Assembly (NCBI GenBank): GCA_030278955.1
Contig: JAOANR010000006.1
Span: 13,737,974-13,801,973, forward strand
Source of the DNA: Hygrophila difformis
Lineage: Eukaryota; Streptophyta; Magnoliopsida; Lamiales; Acanthaceae
Length of the DNA stretch: 64,000 nucleotides
Direction: 5' to 3'
A program made the position numbers and the translations under genes. Under the pieces are notes generated by a model that was not told the origin of the DNA, did not search any database, and saw only the letters and a list, made by a program, of their open reading frames with translations. How positions within the stretch are numbered: position 1 is the stretch's first letter; each line of letters starts with the position of its first letter. Shown one piece after another: positions 34,759 to 45,858 of this stretch.

Positions 34759-36519
34759 CTACAGCCGCAGCACGGCCATAGCCTTTGTGGCGCACGACGC
34801 CGCATCTGTATTGTGCGCCACATGGTTCCTTGATATGTGCCTCCACCTGCTCCCATCGAACATGCTCACAAAATCCAGAACCCGTCCGAATATCTTGAAC
34901 ATTTCAACCCCAAATATGAGGCCTTCATCTTCATCTGCACCAAATGCTGCATTCCAGTCCATCGGTGCATCAGGATGCGCTGATACTTCCTTCCAGGTAA
35001 GGTTCACGACATCCAATTCCCACATCTTCCTCACCGCCTTGTTCCTCCTCCCAATTTGGCCGTCTCCTTCGCACCAGGACACACAGAGCATCAGCAGTCG
35101 ACCCTTGGACGACACTAGTGTCGGATGGTACTCATGGACGCGGGGTGGGCATGGAGAGGTAGTTTGCAGTTTCACCCAGCATCCCTTCTTCGCATCATAT
35201 CCTGCAAGAGTATCGTAGTCTGAGTAAACATAGAACGTCCCATTGCAGACGACACCAGAACGCGCCACACCAAAATCTAGTGGCAGCCTTTGGATCTCCG
35301 TCCATCTATTCGCCATGGGGTCATAAATTTCCCCCGAGTCCAGTGGCTCGTCCCAAGAACCACGACCTCCCACTGCAATAATCAGAAACCGTTTACTGCT
35401 GTCGTTTTTCTGTCTTGCGAATTTGTATGGCCGGACATTGGGGCGTTCTGAGCTATCGTTTTCATCAGCAGAGCGCCTGGAGTGTCGTCTGATGGAATGC
35501 CTGTGAGGATCCTGATAAACATCGGATACGCCACCTGCTCTCGACCAGTGAAAATGCTTGTTCAATCGATTTTGCTGGTTTGCAACAAGCAAGCAATCTG
35601 AACCGTGCTCCAAAATCCCCAAAACAGGCGACGATCTAGCACAGTTCATGGATGCAGCTCTGCGGAACGATCTGTTCACAGCGTTGAACACTAAAACCCC
35701 CTTATGTGTCTTGTACGCCGTCCGGTCCACCCTCCCAAAATTCGCCAAGCTAGAACAACCTCCGACTATGTACACATCATCTTGAAAGCTCGCCACGGAG
35801 AACAGAAACCTTCCCTTAAGAGCCTCAGACTCGGGCGCGATCCTGTGCCATTGGTTTTGCGAAACATCCAAAGCATGAACTTCCCCCGAGCAGCACCCGT
35901 CCTTCACAACGCCAAACAGAAACAGCCACGGTGTCTGGAATAGACCATCGCGCCTCATCTGCAGGAACCTAGGGGTCGTTGTCAGGCCCCTCCATTTCCT
36001 GCAGACAAGGCGCGCATTCATGAGGCTCGTCAGGGGCAGCCTCACCAAGCACATTTCTAGAATGTCGTCCGGAAGGTGCACGTGCACGTCCACATTTACG
36101 CTGCGTTTCTGCGTTTCGTGAAATGTCAGAAGCCGGCTGCTCTGGTGCCTTCTTCTCCAGAACTTCTTCCTGATACCGCCGTATGAGAGGCAGTTCATGG
36201 TTGCTTCATCATTTCGACACGTTGCAGAGGCGTAGGATTCGTGTACTTCTTCGCTAGCATTCGATCGTCTCCTGATCGAGGAATCCCCGACCTCCTCGCC
36301 CGTGTCAGCGCCCACTTTGCAGCCTCCACCTCTGCTGTAAAGTGTGAGACATCTCAAAGATAAACGAGTCGACACAACATCCTCATCTGAATTTTCAGTT
36401 TTGCTGCTGTTCTTTCTTTTGAGTCTCTGGCTGAGGCTTCTTACAAGACGCTGCGACATACTCAGCGCCTCAGGTCCCTGATCAACGATGATTTCGCGTA
36501 CTAATTGCTGTGGGGACAT
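34759..36519 (-). CDS. F-box/kelch-repeat protein (At5g42350/CFK1-like)
   Basis: A single uninterrupted frame of 586 residues starting at the ATG at 36519. The N-terminus is basic and Ser-rich (SQRLVRSLSQRLKRKNSS). An F-box follows at about residues 150-195 (HLPDDILEMCLVRLPLTSL, then ARLVCRKWRGL), which binds SKP1 in an SCF ubiquitin ligase. The C-terminal half has kelch-type blades with GG pairs and Trp (DDVYIVGGCSS, IIAVGGRGSW, IYDPMANRWTEI) that would bind the substrate. The architecture and intronless coding region resemble Arabidopsis At5g42350/At5g42360 (CFK1/CFK2, COP9-interacting F-box kelch proteins). I am confident of the family and moderately so of the orthologue. No truncation seen. 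Confidence 0.87.
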   Translation of the reverse strand: MSPQQLVREIIVDQGPEALSMSQRLVRSLSQRLKRKNSSKTENSDEDVVSTRLSLRCLTLYSRGGGCKVGADTGEEVGDSSIRRRSNASEEVHESYASATCRNDEATMNCLSYGGIRKKFWRRRHQSSRLLTFHETQKRSVNVDVHVHLPDDILEMCLVRLPLTSLMNARLVCRKWRGLTTTPRFLQMRRDGLFQTPWLFLFGVVKDGCCSGEVHALDVSQNQWHRIAPESEALKGRFLFSVASFQDDVYIVGGCSSLANFGRVDRTAYKTHKGVLVFNAVNRSFRRAASMNCARSSPVLGILEHGSDCLLVANQQNRLNKHFHWSRAGGVSDVYQDPHRHSIRRHSRRSADENDSSERPNVRPYKFARQKNDSSKRFLIIAVGGRGSWDEPLDSGEIYDPMANRWTEIQRLPLDFGVARSGVVCNGTFYVYSDYDTLAGYDAKKGCWVKLQTTSPCPPRVHEYHPTLVSSKGRLLMLCVSWCEGDGQIGRRNKAVRKMWELDVVNLTWKEVSAHPDAPMDWNAAFGADEDEGLIFGVEMFKIFGRVLDFVSMFDGSRWRHISRNHVAHNTDAASCATKAMAVLRL

Positions 36520-38008
36520 GTCCAGGGTATTGCCAGATTATTCTGGTACAACTCACTTCCAAGAAATCGGAGCAGAATAGATCCTCCTACTGTTGAGACA
36601 GCAGCAACTAGATTTTAAGACAACAACTGCATAAAACAGAAACGGATAATACAACCCCAGACCTAACAAAATGTGTATACCCTCTGTGCAGATACACATT
36701 CAAAATTTAGAATATCAGACCTAGCAAAAATGTATATACCCTCCGTGCAGCCAAACATTCTCAATGGGCAAAAGGGAAACATGAAAAGGGAAAATTACCA
36801 AGAACAGAAGAAATGCAAGTGGGGTAGTGATGAAGGAAACAAACCTTACAAGTGACAACAAAATGCAATGAAGGGAAATGCAGAGGATCTTGACCAAACA
36901 TCAAGAAACGGACATGTCTGTGAATGCACAATTCCAGGAGCAAATAGAGCCCTATCAGATCCAATCTATATACAGAAAAAGAAGAAAAGAAGACAAATAT
37001 TCTTGACTTGAAGCAGCATTAAATTAGAAAAGAGGGACATTTATGGTGTGAACGTTTTAAAAATTAATTCCAGGGACAGCACACCATTCATTCAACATTA
37101 TGATGATTTCCATTTTTTATTATTATTTTATATATAAAATTTGCATTCCTTTAGTATTAGTATTAGTATTAAATTAGAAAAGAAAGAAAAGGGGAAAGAA
37201 AGCAAGAAAGGGTAGAGTGATTGATGATGGTTGGGAATGGAAAGAAGAATTAAGGGTAAAGAAAGGAAAATTGATGACACCACCAAACTCAACCAAAACC
37301 AACCATAGGAAAGATATGAAATGGAAAACAAAAAAGTGAAATATATGAGTGATGAAATGAGAGGCAATTTGGAAAGGTGACACTACTCACTACTGATTGA
37401 GTGGCAAAAGATGAGAGACAATAATAACACTCACTTGAGTGATGGGAGTGGAATCTGATTTCTCATTAGAACATCATTATAAAGTTTTGGAATTCATTCC
37501 CTCTGCTGTCTGCTTTATTTTTGCTTTGGTGGCTTTTGAGTAGGAAATTTTGACCTCTGCTCCTTGTTCCACTTTAACTTTAATTTGGGATTAAGAAAAA
37601 AAGAAGAAGAAATTACACCTCAGTATACTGTGTTTATGTTTTATTTTTTGGGAAAATAATGATAACATGTTTGAGATGAATAAGTCTTGGAGTTCATGCC
37701 TTATATTATAATCATATCAGTTTCTTTACATGTATGTGCAGTTCATTTATTTATATATTTCAGATGTAAAAATAAAAAGTTAATTACCAGAACATATTTC
37801 TTTTGCACTTTATAATATTGATGGATGCCTGCGTAATGTAGAATATTTTATAATTGAATATTTCATAATCAATGTACAAAGTCCTGATATTAAAGTGTAA
37901 AGTAAAAATGCAATTTATATTTAGCGAATGATATTGACAGGCCAACAATTTTCAGAATTGTGAGAAATTTTTGTCTGGTGGGTTACTCTATATTTGTTTT
38001 TCATTGTT
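36520..38008. other. Upstream region of the F-box gene and intergenic DNA
   Basis: It holds the presumed promoter and leader of the F-box/kelch gene, including a GA-rich tract at about 37175-37270 on the plus strand (CT-rich in the gene's sense). That tract is the sort of pyrimidine patch often found near plant transcription starts. No other gene or repeat was recognised. Confidence 0.35.
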
Positions 38009-38023
38009 TAGGTCATCAATTTG

Positions 38024-38250
38024 TTTTTGTTGAAACTGGTATCCCAAGCCACATCGGACCCAAAACTAATTCTTGAGGATTTGAGCAACGAAGGATTTAG
38101 GGTTTCTCCCAAAACTAATTCTTGAGGATCTGAGCAATGAAGTGCATTTCTCCCAAAACAGTTTTTGCATACACAATGTTCGAACACTAAAACTTGCTCA
38201 AAGAGCTAGAGCCCCAATTCACTCAAGTCAACTGCTGTTTTGTTGTTCTG
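38024..38250 (-). mobile_element. tRNA-derived SINE (family 1), older copy
   Basis: In minus orientation this resembles the SINE at 44688-44882. It starts CAGTTGACTTGAGTG (A-box region), has a B-box-like GTTCGAACA near 38176-38184, then GTGTATGC and AGATCCTCAAGAATTAGTTTTG. An internal unit (CCCAAAACTAATTCTTGAGG) is duplicated at about 38059 and 38108. Flanks TAGGTCATCAATTTG (38009-38023) and TAGGTCATTAGTTTG (38251-38265) form a 15-bp target duplication with two mismatches. Confidence 0.65.
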
Positions 38251-38554
38251 TAGGTCATTAGTTTGTTTTGTTTAAGCATATAGGATAATTGATGATAACT
38301 CAATTTCAATGGATTCAGTAGAGGGATTCCCCTCAAGAATTTTGACTTAAACTCATCCTTTCATATCTCTAATAGAGTAATAGGAGCATTTCAATTGGTT
38401 GGGACTGATTGCCTATAAGCATTTACTATTCTCTTATACAGTACTATTTTTTATTATTTATTTATTTTAGCGTAGCTTATACAGTAGTAATTGTCATTTG
38501 CTGGAAATTATTTTGAAATAATCTATTTACATGAGCTCAATTACCACTCAAACA

Positions 38555-39083
38555 GGAAGTTGGTTGAGGGGCGCATCCGGATTCCTGGGGGACACGTCGG
38601 TGATCAAGGCTGAGATTGCAGGCATCTTGTTTGGACTGCAGATGGCACTCGACCAAGGTATATATGATCTTTGCTGTATGTGTGACTCTATGGAGGCCTT
38701 GCGCTTAATTCAGTCTCCTCGGCCTCCATCCCACCGACTTGCTTCATTTCTTGCTCACATTGATGATCTCAAGTTGCAATTCCATTCCATCCGATTCCAG
38801 CACATCTTGCGTGAAGGGAATTCTGTCGCTGATTGCCTAGCGAAATTGGGGGCGAATGCGGATTCGTTCTACACATCTTGGGCGTTTCCTCCGGACTCAT
38901 GTCGTAGCCTGTTAGCAGCGGATCGCATAGGCACGTGGTTTCCACGTGTTACCTGATTATGTAGTTTTTACTGTAACTTTTCTTTGTTACCTGATTATGT
39001 AGTTTTTACTGTAACTTTTCTTTTTGGCCTCATTGGCCGTTTTCCTAGCCTTCCAAGGTTGTAATGTAAAAAAAAAAAAAAAA
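38555..39083 (+). mobile_element. 5'-truncated LINE 3' end with poly(A) and RNase H domain
   Basis: An open frame within 38531-38956 encodes an RNase H domain of the type at the end of plant L1-like LINE pol proteins. It shows KAEIAGILFGLQMAL, CDSMEALRLI and HILREGNSVADCLAKLG. A short 3' UTR with a duplicated unit (GATTATGTAGTTTTTACTGT at about 38954 and 38993) follows, then a poly(A) run at 39067-39083. The 13-bp TACCACTCAAACA flanks it at 38542-38554 and 39084-39096. All earlier pol domains are missing, as in a dead-on-arrival insertion. Confidence 0.9.
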
Positions 39084-39096
39084 TACCACTCAAACA

Positions 39097-39234
39097 TGTA
39101 TGAAGAATTAGCTCTTTGGAAGAGACAATCCTTCAATGCCCACTAGATCCTCAAAGGATTAGGGCCCACTAGATCCTCGAGCATTAGAGATTAGTCTTGA
39201 GCCCCTTAAGAATATCCAGTACATGCCAAGAAAT
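39097..39234 (+). mobile_element. 5'-truncated SINE (family 1) sharing the LINE's target site
   Basis: Starting TGTATGAA, it aligns with the 3' half of the SINE at 44688-44882 (CAATCCTTCAATG, ACTAGATCCTC, GATTAG). The ACTAGATCCTC unit is duplicated internally. It is flanked by TACCACTCAAACA at 39084-39096 and again at 39235-39247, the same 13-mer that flanks the LINE tail. Confidence 0.65.
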
Positions 39235-39247
39235 TACCACTCAAACA

Positions 39248-39619
39248 GTTGTTTGATATGTTACTAAATATATATGTACATTAAATAAAAAATTAGATCT
39301 GTATATATTAATACGAATATTGGCAATGCCTGCAATTGTGAAATTGAATTATCATTATTATCATTAAGCTATCTATGGACTATGTACATCAATAAAAATC
39401 AAAACTTATGCCGCTACAAAGCTAGTTCTTGTCTCTTGATCCATTACATCCAGATTAATACAACAACATTCACTTCAAGTGGAAAATTTAACCCAAAAAA
39501 ATAAATACCACGAGAATCGCAAAGAAAAGGGCTTACAACAACTATACCCCATTTCCCCTTTTCCCTAAAATCCATCATCTTCAATTTACTCCCAACTCTT
39601 CTCTGTCTCGTATTTGTCT
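39248..39619. other. 3' flank of PP2C gene
   Basis: AT-rich, presumably holding the PP2C 3' UTR. No other feature was seen. Confidence 0.4.
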
Positions 39620-41938
39620 TCACAAACCCTCCAATGCTCCCTTGAGAAGATTCAGCCCATCAACTGATATACTCCTCCTCACGTGGCTCCGGCTAATTTC
39701 TATGCACGGTGGAGGATCCGGTGAGAAACATATTACTACTACAGTTAAGTTATCACATGTGTTACGCATCAGTGCTTCTCTGACCAGTTCTCTTGAGCAT
39801 CTCTCCGGATCATTATGCAGCATCAGCTCTTTCCTAGTCATTGTCACCGCACACTGGCTGCTCATAACCTCCCACAGACCATCGCATCCTAAAATCAAGA
39901 ACTCGTCTTCCTCTGTCAGTATTGTTTCCTGCAGTTCTGGCTCTGCACTTAATGGGGAAGGAGTCCCTTTGGCTCCCTTCATGTGCCAGTCCCCTAAGGC
40001 ACGCGAAACGGATAGTTGACCATTGAGGTAACCATCATATATTGCTCCCCCTAGCTTTTCTATTCTGAGCCTTTCGGATGTGTAGTTGGGCTTGTGGTCA
40101 TTTGACATTTCAATGGCTCTGCCTCGCTTGCCTAGCACAGCTCGACAATCTCCAGCATTGGCAACTATCAGCTTTCTGCAGGGTGTCAGAATTATGTTTA
40201 GACACAATTTGGTATTCAGTTCGTTTCAAGAAGAAATTAAAGGGAAATGAGAGGGAAAATGAATTTTCTCTGGCTAATTTACCTTCCAGATATTAATGCC
40301 GCCAACACTGTTGTTCCAGATGATATGTCGAGGGAACTATTATCTGCGAATGCATAATCGGCTCTAAGAAATGCACTCTTAATTGCTTTCTCCAGGCAAC
40401 CAGGGAAAAAGGGATCCTCTACTATAAACTTGAGAATATTATTCCCAACAAATGATGCTGCGTCAGTGCCCCCATGGCCATCAAACACCTGCTAACATCA
40501 AACATGGCTTCATCCTTAACTGAGAGTACTAGGAGCACAAGATGAAAAAACCTATAAGTAAAAGTTCATAGAATCTGAGGATACTCCATGTGAATGCTGG
40601 TTTGTGGAAGTTACTTAATAATGTAAGGAGGTCCAATATTTATGTATATATGTACATGAAGGCTACCCTGATTCATTATTCACTTCGCGATCCAAATCTT
40701 AATTGGTAGATAGCCAACTTAATTGATTAAAGGGTCTCAATTTTTTAAGCAAAATACAATACAATTTTAAGTGATAATGTTATCACTTAGTTAAGGAAAA
40801 GTAAAGTTTTGCTTACTGATTTAGTTCCTTGATGAATTCATGCAAATCGGGTTTATTGAGTGCAGCTCATGGCCCAGCTTTGATTCAGTAATTGCTTGTA
40901 ATATAAAAAACATACAATTTCCTAAAGCCTGATTTGTTTAACAGGTTATAGGGTTATTGTGCAAATCTAACATCTGTCTAGACATGTTTGCATGAATTTC
41001 TACTTACCCCATAAAAAGCTCCAGGTGAAGAGAAACCAGAAATCTCGCCTAAATGTTGTGACACGTTGTCTATGCAGATATGTACATCCTCCATATACTG
41101 CTTGGGTCCTTTTTCAGCACAGCTTCCGGAACGAAAAACTGGTTCGAAGGCTGATTTTGCATCTGACGGCAGTGTAACTTCAGCCCCTTCAATATCAGAA
41201 ATCTAACAAATATACAGTATAATATATCAGCAAGGCAATTGGAGAATCTCTGGACTAGATATTGTTACCCCTAGGAGGACAATGATGAAAAAGAAAATAA
41301 AAGAAACAGTAATAGAAGACATTTCCTTGAGATTTTCTAATTTAAACCTTTCACAGAGATGCAAACTTAGCAATTCCCTATAAAGAAGAATACTGCTTGT
41401 TTGGTTGTACAAGGCATTTGGCCAAAAATTTTAAAAGAAACGCATCACAACACACAGAGAAAATGCAAAGCTAAAAGCAAGTGTATCAGAGACCAGCGAT
41501 CTTTAACCATACTGCATCAAACTTAAATTTACAATCAGATGCTGATAAAACACTACATAAGAAGGTCCAAAAAAAGGATGTATGTGCATAGATAACTCCA
41601 AATCTCCAACCTCATCACAATTAAGTTGAAGCTCATGCGCCGTGAGCCCATGACTAATAACTTCAAACACATGATTCCAGTGCAAACTTCAGGGAAAGAC
41701 ATGGTAAAAGGAAAAAAGAATTTACCACCAGTTCTGTTGGGGAGACCAACGAATGAACGGTGGCGATGGAGTGCCTCACAACAGATAGATGCCGAGGTGG
41801 TTTGCTCTTGTATGTTGGCTTCTGGCAATTCATATTTTCTGAAATTTCATCTTTCATTGCTGAAGCTTCACCACTATCCTCACTATAATTACCTTCAAAG
41901 TCAGCTAATTGAGGAGAAAATTCAGAACCAGCAGCCAT
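39620..41938 (-). CDS. Protein phosphatase 2C (PP2C)
   Basis: Four exons: 41938-41726, 41202-41008, 40488-40283 and 40175-39620, encoding 389 residues. All junctions are GT-AG and the sum is a whole number of codons. The order of PP2C motifs is complete: [20 protein letters not shown] (metal-binding Glu/Asp), GAFYGVFDGHGG (metal-binding DGHGG), [48 protein letters not shown] and [10 protein letters not shown]. The enzyme is a Mg/Mn-dependent Ser/Thr phosphatase. The polar 70-residue N-terminus has no obvious membrane anchor. The tail ([18 protein letters not shown]) resembles the Arabidopsis PP2C27/PP2CG1 group, a stress-related clade, but the subgroup is only a resemblance. An untranslated first exon may lie near 42600, since about 0.7 kb of non-coding DNA separates the ATG from a GC-richer upstream region. 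Confidence 0.9.
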
Positions 41939-42690
41939 ACTCCGTCAACACATCTACCCCAATTTCTTTCTGAGCATCAACCACTCCAAAGATCCACTTC
42001 TTGACCAAATCTATTATACCAGTTGAACACTTCCCAATCTAGAATAAACAAAATTGTGTCCAATGGGAAAAATATTCTTAAATCTCACCCTTCCCGCAAA
42101 ACTGCTAAAAAGAGAACCTTTGGAACGAAAAGTTACTCTTTACGGCATATAACAAATAAAAACACCGAGAATCCCACAGGCAACTTCAAACTATCCTCAC
42201 AAATTCCTCAACTCTCAGGCTATCCCAATCAATCCCAAAAACCAGCAACGCAAAATAAACCCTAACCCGAGATCGAAATGCATAATGCTCCCCCCAAATT
42301 CAATACCCTAAAAACACACAAGAAACGCGAAAAGAATCCAAATTAACGTAAGTTGGGAACCAACAAATCAAAATCCATCCAAGGAACCGAATCAAATTCC
42401 TGACATAGACCAACTGAAATCAGATCTTCGTGCCAAAATTATTAACACGAAAATGGATAGAAAAAGCATTTGTTAATAATCAAATCAATAATTCGCAAAA
42501 GGTGAATCTGAATTAATAACAGAAACAATAAGATGGCATGGAGAAGATGAAATTAAGAATCTGGGAAAGAAAAACAGAGATCGAAAAAGCAGGAAGAAGA
42601 TTACGCCGAAAAGGGGAAGAAAATGAAGGAAAGGAAGAATGGGTAGGCGAGGCGGAGTTCTGTCATGCGGGAGTTTGGAGATCCAGGCGC

Positions 42691-42698
42691 CCACGTGG
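42691..42698. promoter_or_regulatory. Palindromic G-box (CCACGTGG) upstream of PP2C gene
   Basis: CCACGTGG is the core of G-box/ABRE-like elements bound by bZIP and bHLH factors. It lies about 750 bp upstream of the PP2C ATG and close to a likely start region. Its use in ABA or light control is inference from the motif only. Confidence 0.4.
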
Positions 42699-43018
42699 TG
42701 AGTTATTATTGGTTGACTAAATAAGACCCCGTCGTAACCGTTCGATCAAAGGAACGGGTAGGATTTGGCGGAAAACAATTGGGTCTGGTTGGCGGCAGTT
42801 CGTGGTGCGCGCCACCACCCACTTTGTTTCAGTCGGTTTTATGGATTTTACTTGTTCACATAATAATTAATTCAATTTTATTCCATTGTTGGGTAAGATA
42901 TTGTTGGTTACATGCCAATTTGAGTTTTAGGTCCGGTTAAATAAAACGACTTGTAATTTGTAATAATAATAATAGTAGTAGTGAGAATTATTATTAAAGG
43001 CGATGAACGAAAGTAGTT

Positions 43019-43155
43019 CTCCATCCGTTCCATTTATATTGTCCTGTTACTGTTGGACACGAGAATTAAGGTAAAGTTGAATTATGAGTATATAATGGGG
43101 TATGATGGAACATCAAAAAATAAAAACTAAGACATTTGAGTTGGGACAGAGGGAG
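43019..43155. mobile_element. Stowaway-like MITE (short)
   Basis: The left end CTCCATCCGTTCC and the right end GGGACAGAGGGAG are imperfect inverses. TA follows the right end. About 137 bp, no coding capacity. Confidence 0.6.
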
Positions 43156-43835
43156 TATTTATAAATGCATATCAAACCATCAATTTAATAAATGTATGGT
43201 GGAATAAAACACACCTAATTTGGTTTTTGTCATTTAATTTTTGGTTACAAGGCAATCGTACGCATGAACATGAATTAGTTTTGTTACATAATAATATTAG
43301 GAAATGGCATATTGATATTATTATAATCCATGTATTCTCTAAATAAGCATGCATATAGATATAGGTAAGAAAGATATTGATTTATTATTATCCACAATTC
43401 TTTTTTTTTTAACAGACTATACAGACTAGGAAAATGGGTGGTGGTCTTAAACTTGATTGCTTAACTGCTAGTTTTTACGCTTTTTAAATTAAAGTGGCTC
43501 GACATCATTATATATCCACATCTCACTATCTACCTTTTTTGGTAGTCCTTGGAGAGATTAGATATGGAATTTAAAGTATGTAAGGTTATTATCATATATG
43601 GTAGCATAATTAATGATTGGATTTATTGGGTGAATAATCAAAAGGAATATATTTTGAGATTGAAGAATAAGCCAAGTGTTGGATGTAGTAGTAAGTTGTA
43701 ATGGAAAAAAAAGCATTCCAAGTTTGAATTCGTATCCTTCGAGCATGTATGTATGTGGATATATATATATAATTTTGTGGTTTGTTATTATTCTAGATAG
43801 GTCCTATCTAGGAGCTGAGTACATATATGTAAATT

Positions 43836-43838
<3 letters not shown>

Positions 43839-43873
<35 letters not shown>
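43839..43873. repeat. (AT)n microsatellite
   Basis: An uninterrupted alternating AT run of about 35 bp. Confidence 0.95.
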
Positions 43874-43874
<1 letters not shown>

Positions 43875-44342
43875 TGAAATATAGTAGTATATTATAGTGA
43901 GAATGAGAATTTTAATTTGTGGTGTGTAATGTGTTATTGTTGACCGAGTACGTACACTTGCGGTTGTTTAATTATATGATCATATAGATATAGATAATAG
44001 ATACATATGCGCCCACAGGAATAGCTAGCTAGCAATTTGCAGTTTGCATACATGGATGGATTCATCATGCATAATACTCCTACTATACTAACAATGAATT
44101 GAACAATAATACTATCAATATCAAATACTAGTAGTAGTCGGGGTGGGTCCGGACAATGAACAATGAACAATAATAGTACAATGAACTAATGAACAATAAT
44201 ATCAAGATATGCATAGGTGATAGGTGGGTCTGGACTCTCGGGGTGGGGCTCTACCGACCACCTAAATATGCATGGGGAATGATCTCACGGTCACGTAAAT
44301 ACAGACATACTCCTAGCTACTCCACTTTATACATTAACTTTA

Positions 44343-44600
44343 TACTTCTTACTATTATTTACCACGAACCCACATTTTACGCAATCCAATACATATTTTT
44401 AATCCTTAATAACTCAAATTCTATACAAGTAAAAATTATAAAAATTTGATATTCCGAATCTATGCGATTAGACGAATCCAACAAGATCCCACTTGACTAT
44501 ATTTTATCTTGTATAATTGTGTTAAAAAGTCGAATCAAAATTATTCAATGAACAGTGACAAAACTCCCAACGTGTCAATTATTAAGGAACGAAAGAAGTA
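44343..44600 (-). mobile_element. Stowaway MITE, same family as 16392-17341
   Basis: In inverse orientation it shares the interior (TTGTTGGATTCGTCTAATCG, then TTATTAAGGATTAAAAAT) with the copies at 16392 and 45557. The ends TACTTCTT and GAAAGAAGTA are decayed inverted repeats bordered by TA. About 258 bp. Confidence 0.7.

Positions 44601-44601
<1 letters not shown>

Positions 44602-44664
<63 letters not shown>
44602..44664. repeat. (ATT)n microsatellite
   Basis: About 20 tandem ATT units directly next to the MITE end at 44600. Confidence 0.95.
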
Positions 44665-44687
44665 TAAACTCAACATGCATGGAAAGT

Positions 44688-44882
44688 GTCAAACGCAGTT
44701 GACTTGAGCGGTATGAGACTCTGGCAGCATAAGCAAAGATCTCGGATTCGAGCCTTTGTGTATGCATATGTAATTCTGCTTTGGGGGAAGCAATCCTTCA
44801 ATGTTTACTAGATCCTCAAGTGATTAGTTTTAAACCCAATGTGCTCTTGTAATAACTGGTATATGCACAAAAAAAATAAAAA
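44688..44882 (+). mobile_element. tRNA-derived SINE (family 1), intact copy
   Basis: A 195-bp unit. It starts with a tRNA-like head (GTTGACTTGAGCGGTATGAG), carries a B-box GGATTCGAGCC at 44744-44754 and ends in an A-rich tail. The perfect 13-bp target duplication ATGCATGGAAAGT lies at 44675-44687 and 44883-44895. Other copies are at 38024-38250 and 39097-39234. No CCA-type or cloverleaf tRNA is intended. Confidence 0.85.
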
Positions 44883-44958
44883 ATGCATGGAAAGTTTGTT
44901 ATAAGGTGGCGGCCGACGGCCCATGCATGTATCCTAACTCCTAAGAGAGGTGCGGTAT

Positions 44959-45311
44959 CAGGCCCGTGCCTATTTGGAGGCAGAAGAGACAATGGTCTCA
45001 GGCCCACTAATTTTAGGGGCCCATTTTTTTTAAAATTTTTTTAGTATATATATATATATCATAGTCATGACTTTGAAGAACTGGATTATAGCAACTTGAT
45101 TAGTATTTTTACTGCTAAAACTGTGAGACGAGTTAATATTTAGTGATGACTTTGAACATATGTAGTCTTTTGATAAGTAGAAATAGTATCACATTGTTCG
45201 TTTTTTTTTTGTTATATTAATATTTGTTTATATTATAAGTAGTGTTGTCGTAAAATTGGGGCCCCTTCTAAAAAATCGACTCAGGCCCAAAAATTGTTAG
45301 GATCGGCCCTG
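44959..45311. mobile_element. Non-autonomous hAT element
   Basis: The ends CAGGCCCGTGCC and GGATCGGCCCTG are imperfect terminal inverted repeats of the CAGGGCCGG type. The 8-bp target duplication TGCGGTAT is perfect (44951-44958 and 45312-45319). 353 bp, with internal GGGGCCC-like subterminal motifs and no coding region. Confidence 0.88.
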
Positions 45312-45556
45312 TGCGGTATATAAGGTAAGGATGGATGGATTCGATCCATGCAAGCTTAGAAGATTCCATCATCATCATCATCATCATTATATCGATCTCG
45401 TCTCATCATCATCATCATCTCACTTACTATATATATGGAGTGGTATATACTACAATATAATTTCCATGCATATATATATATATATATATATAAATAATAT
45501 GCCGATTGCCGACCTCATAACCTGTTAAGTATTAGACAACTCTGATCTAGCTAGTA

Positions 45557-45815
45557 CTCCCTCCGTCCCATCCCGAGTGTCATATTTGACTTTTTGGCAC
45601 TGTTTATTGTTCAACTTTGACTCGATATTATTGTAAGTATGTATTTGAAAAAAGTAGTCGAGTTCAGTCTTGTTAGATTCGTCTAATCGTATAGTTTTAG
45701 AATATATATTTTACATAATTTATATATGTATATATTTTGAAATATTAACGATTAAAAAAGTACATTGGATTGTGTGCAGAAATCAAACATGACATTTCAA
45801 ATGGGACAGATGGAG
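45557..45815. mobile_element. Stowaway MITE, same family as 16392-17341
   Basis: The ends CTCCCTCCGTCCCA and TGGGACAGATGGAG are inverse, with TA on both sides. 259 bp. The interior is shared with the copies at 16392 and 44343. Confidence 0.85.
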
Positions 45816-45858
45816 TATATATATATGTTCAAATTAATTATGCATGGATAATTAAGTT

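Noticed and set aside
37128..37383. Short hydrophobic open frames on minus, rich in Ser/Phe/Leu
   Set aside because: They come from a CT-rich (GA-rich on plus) low-complexity tract upstream of the F-box gene, with no other support.
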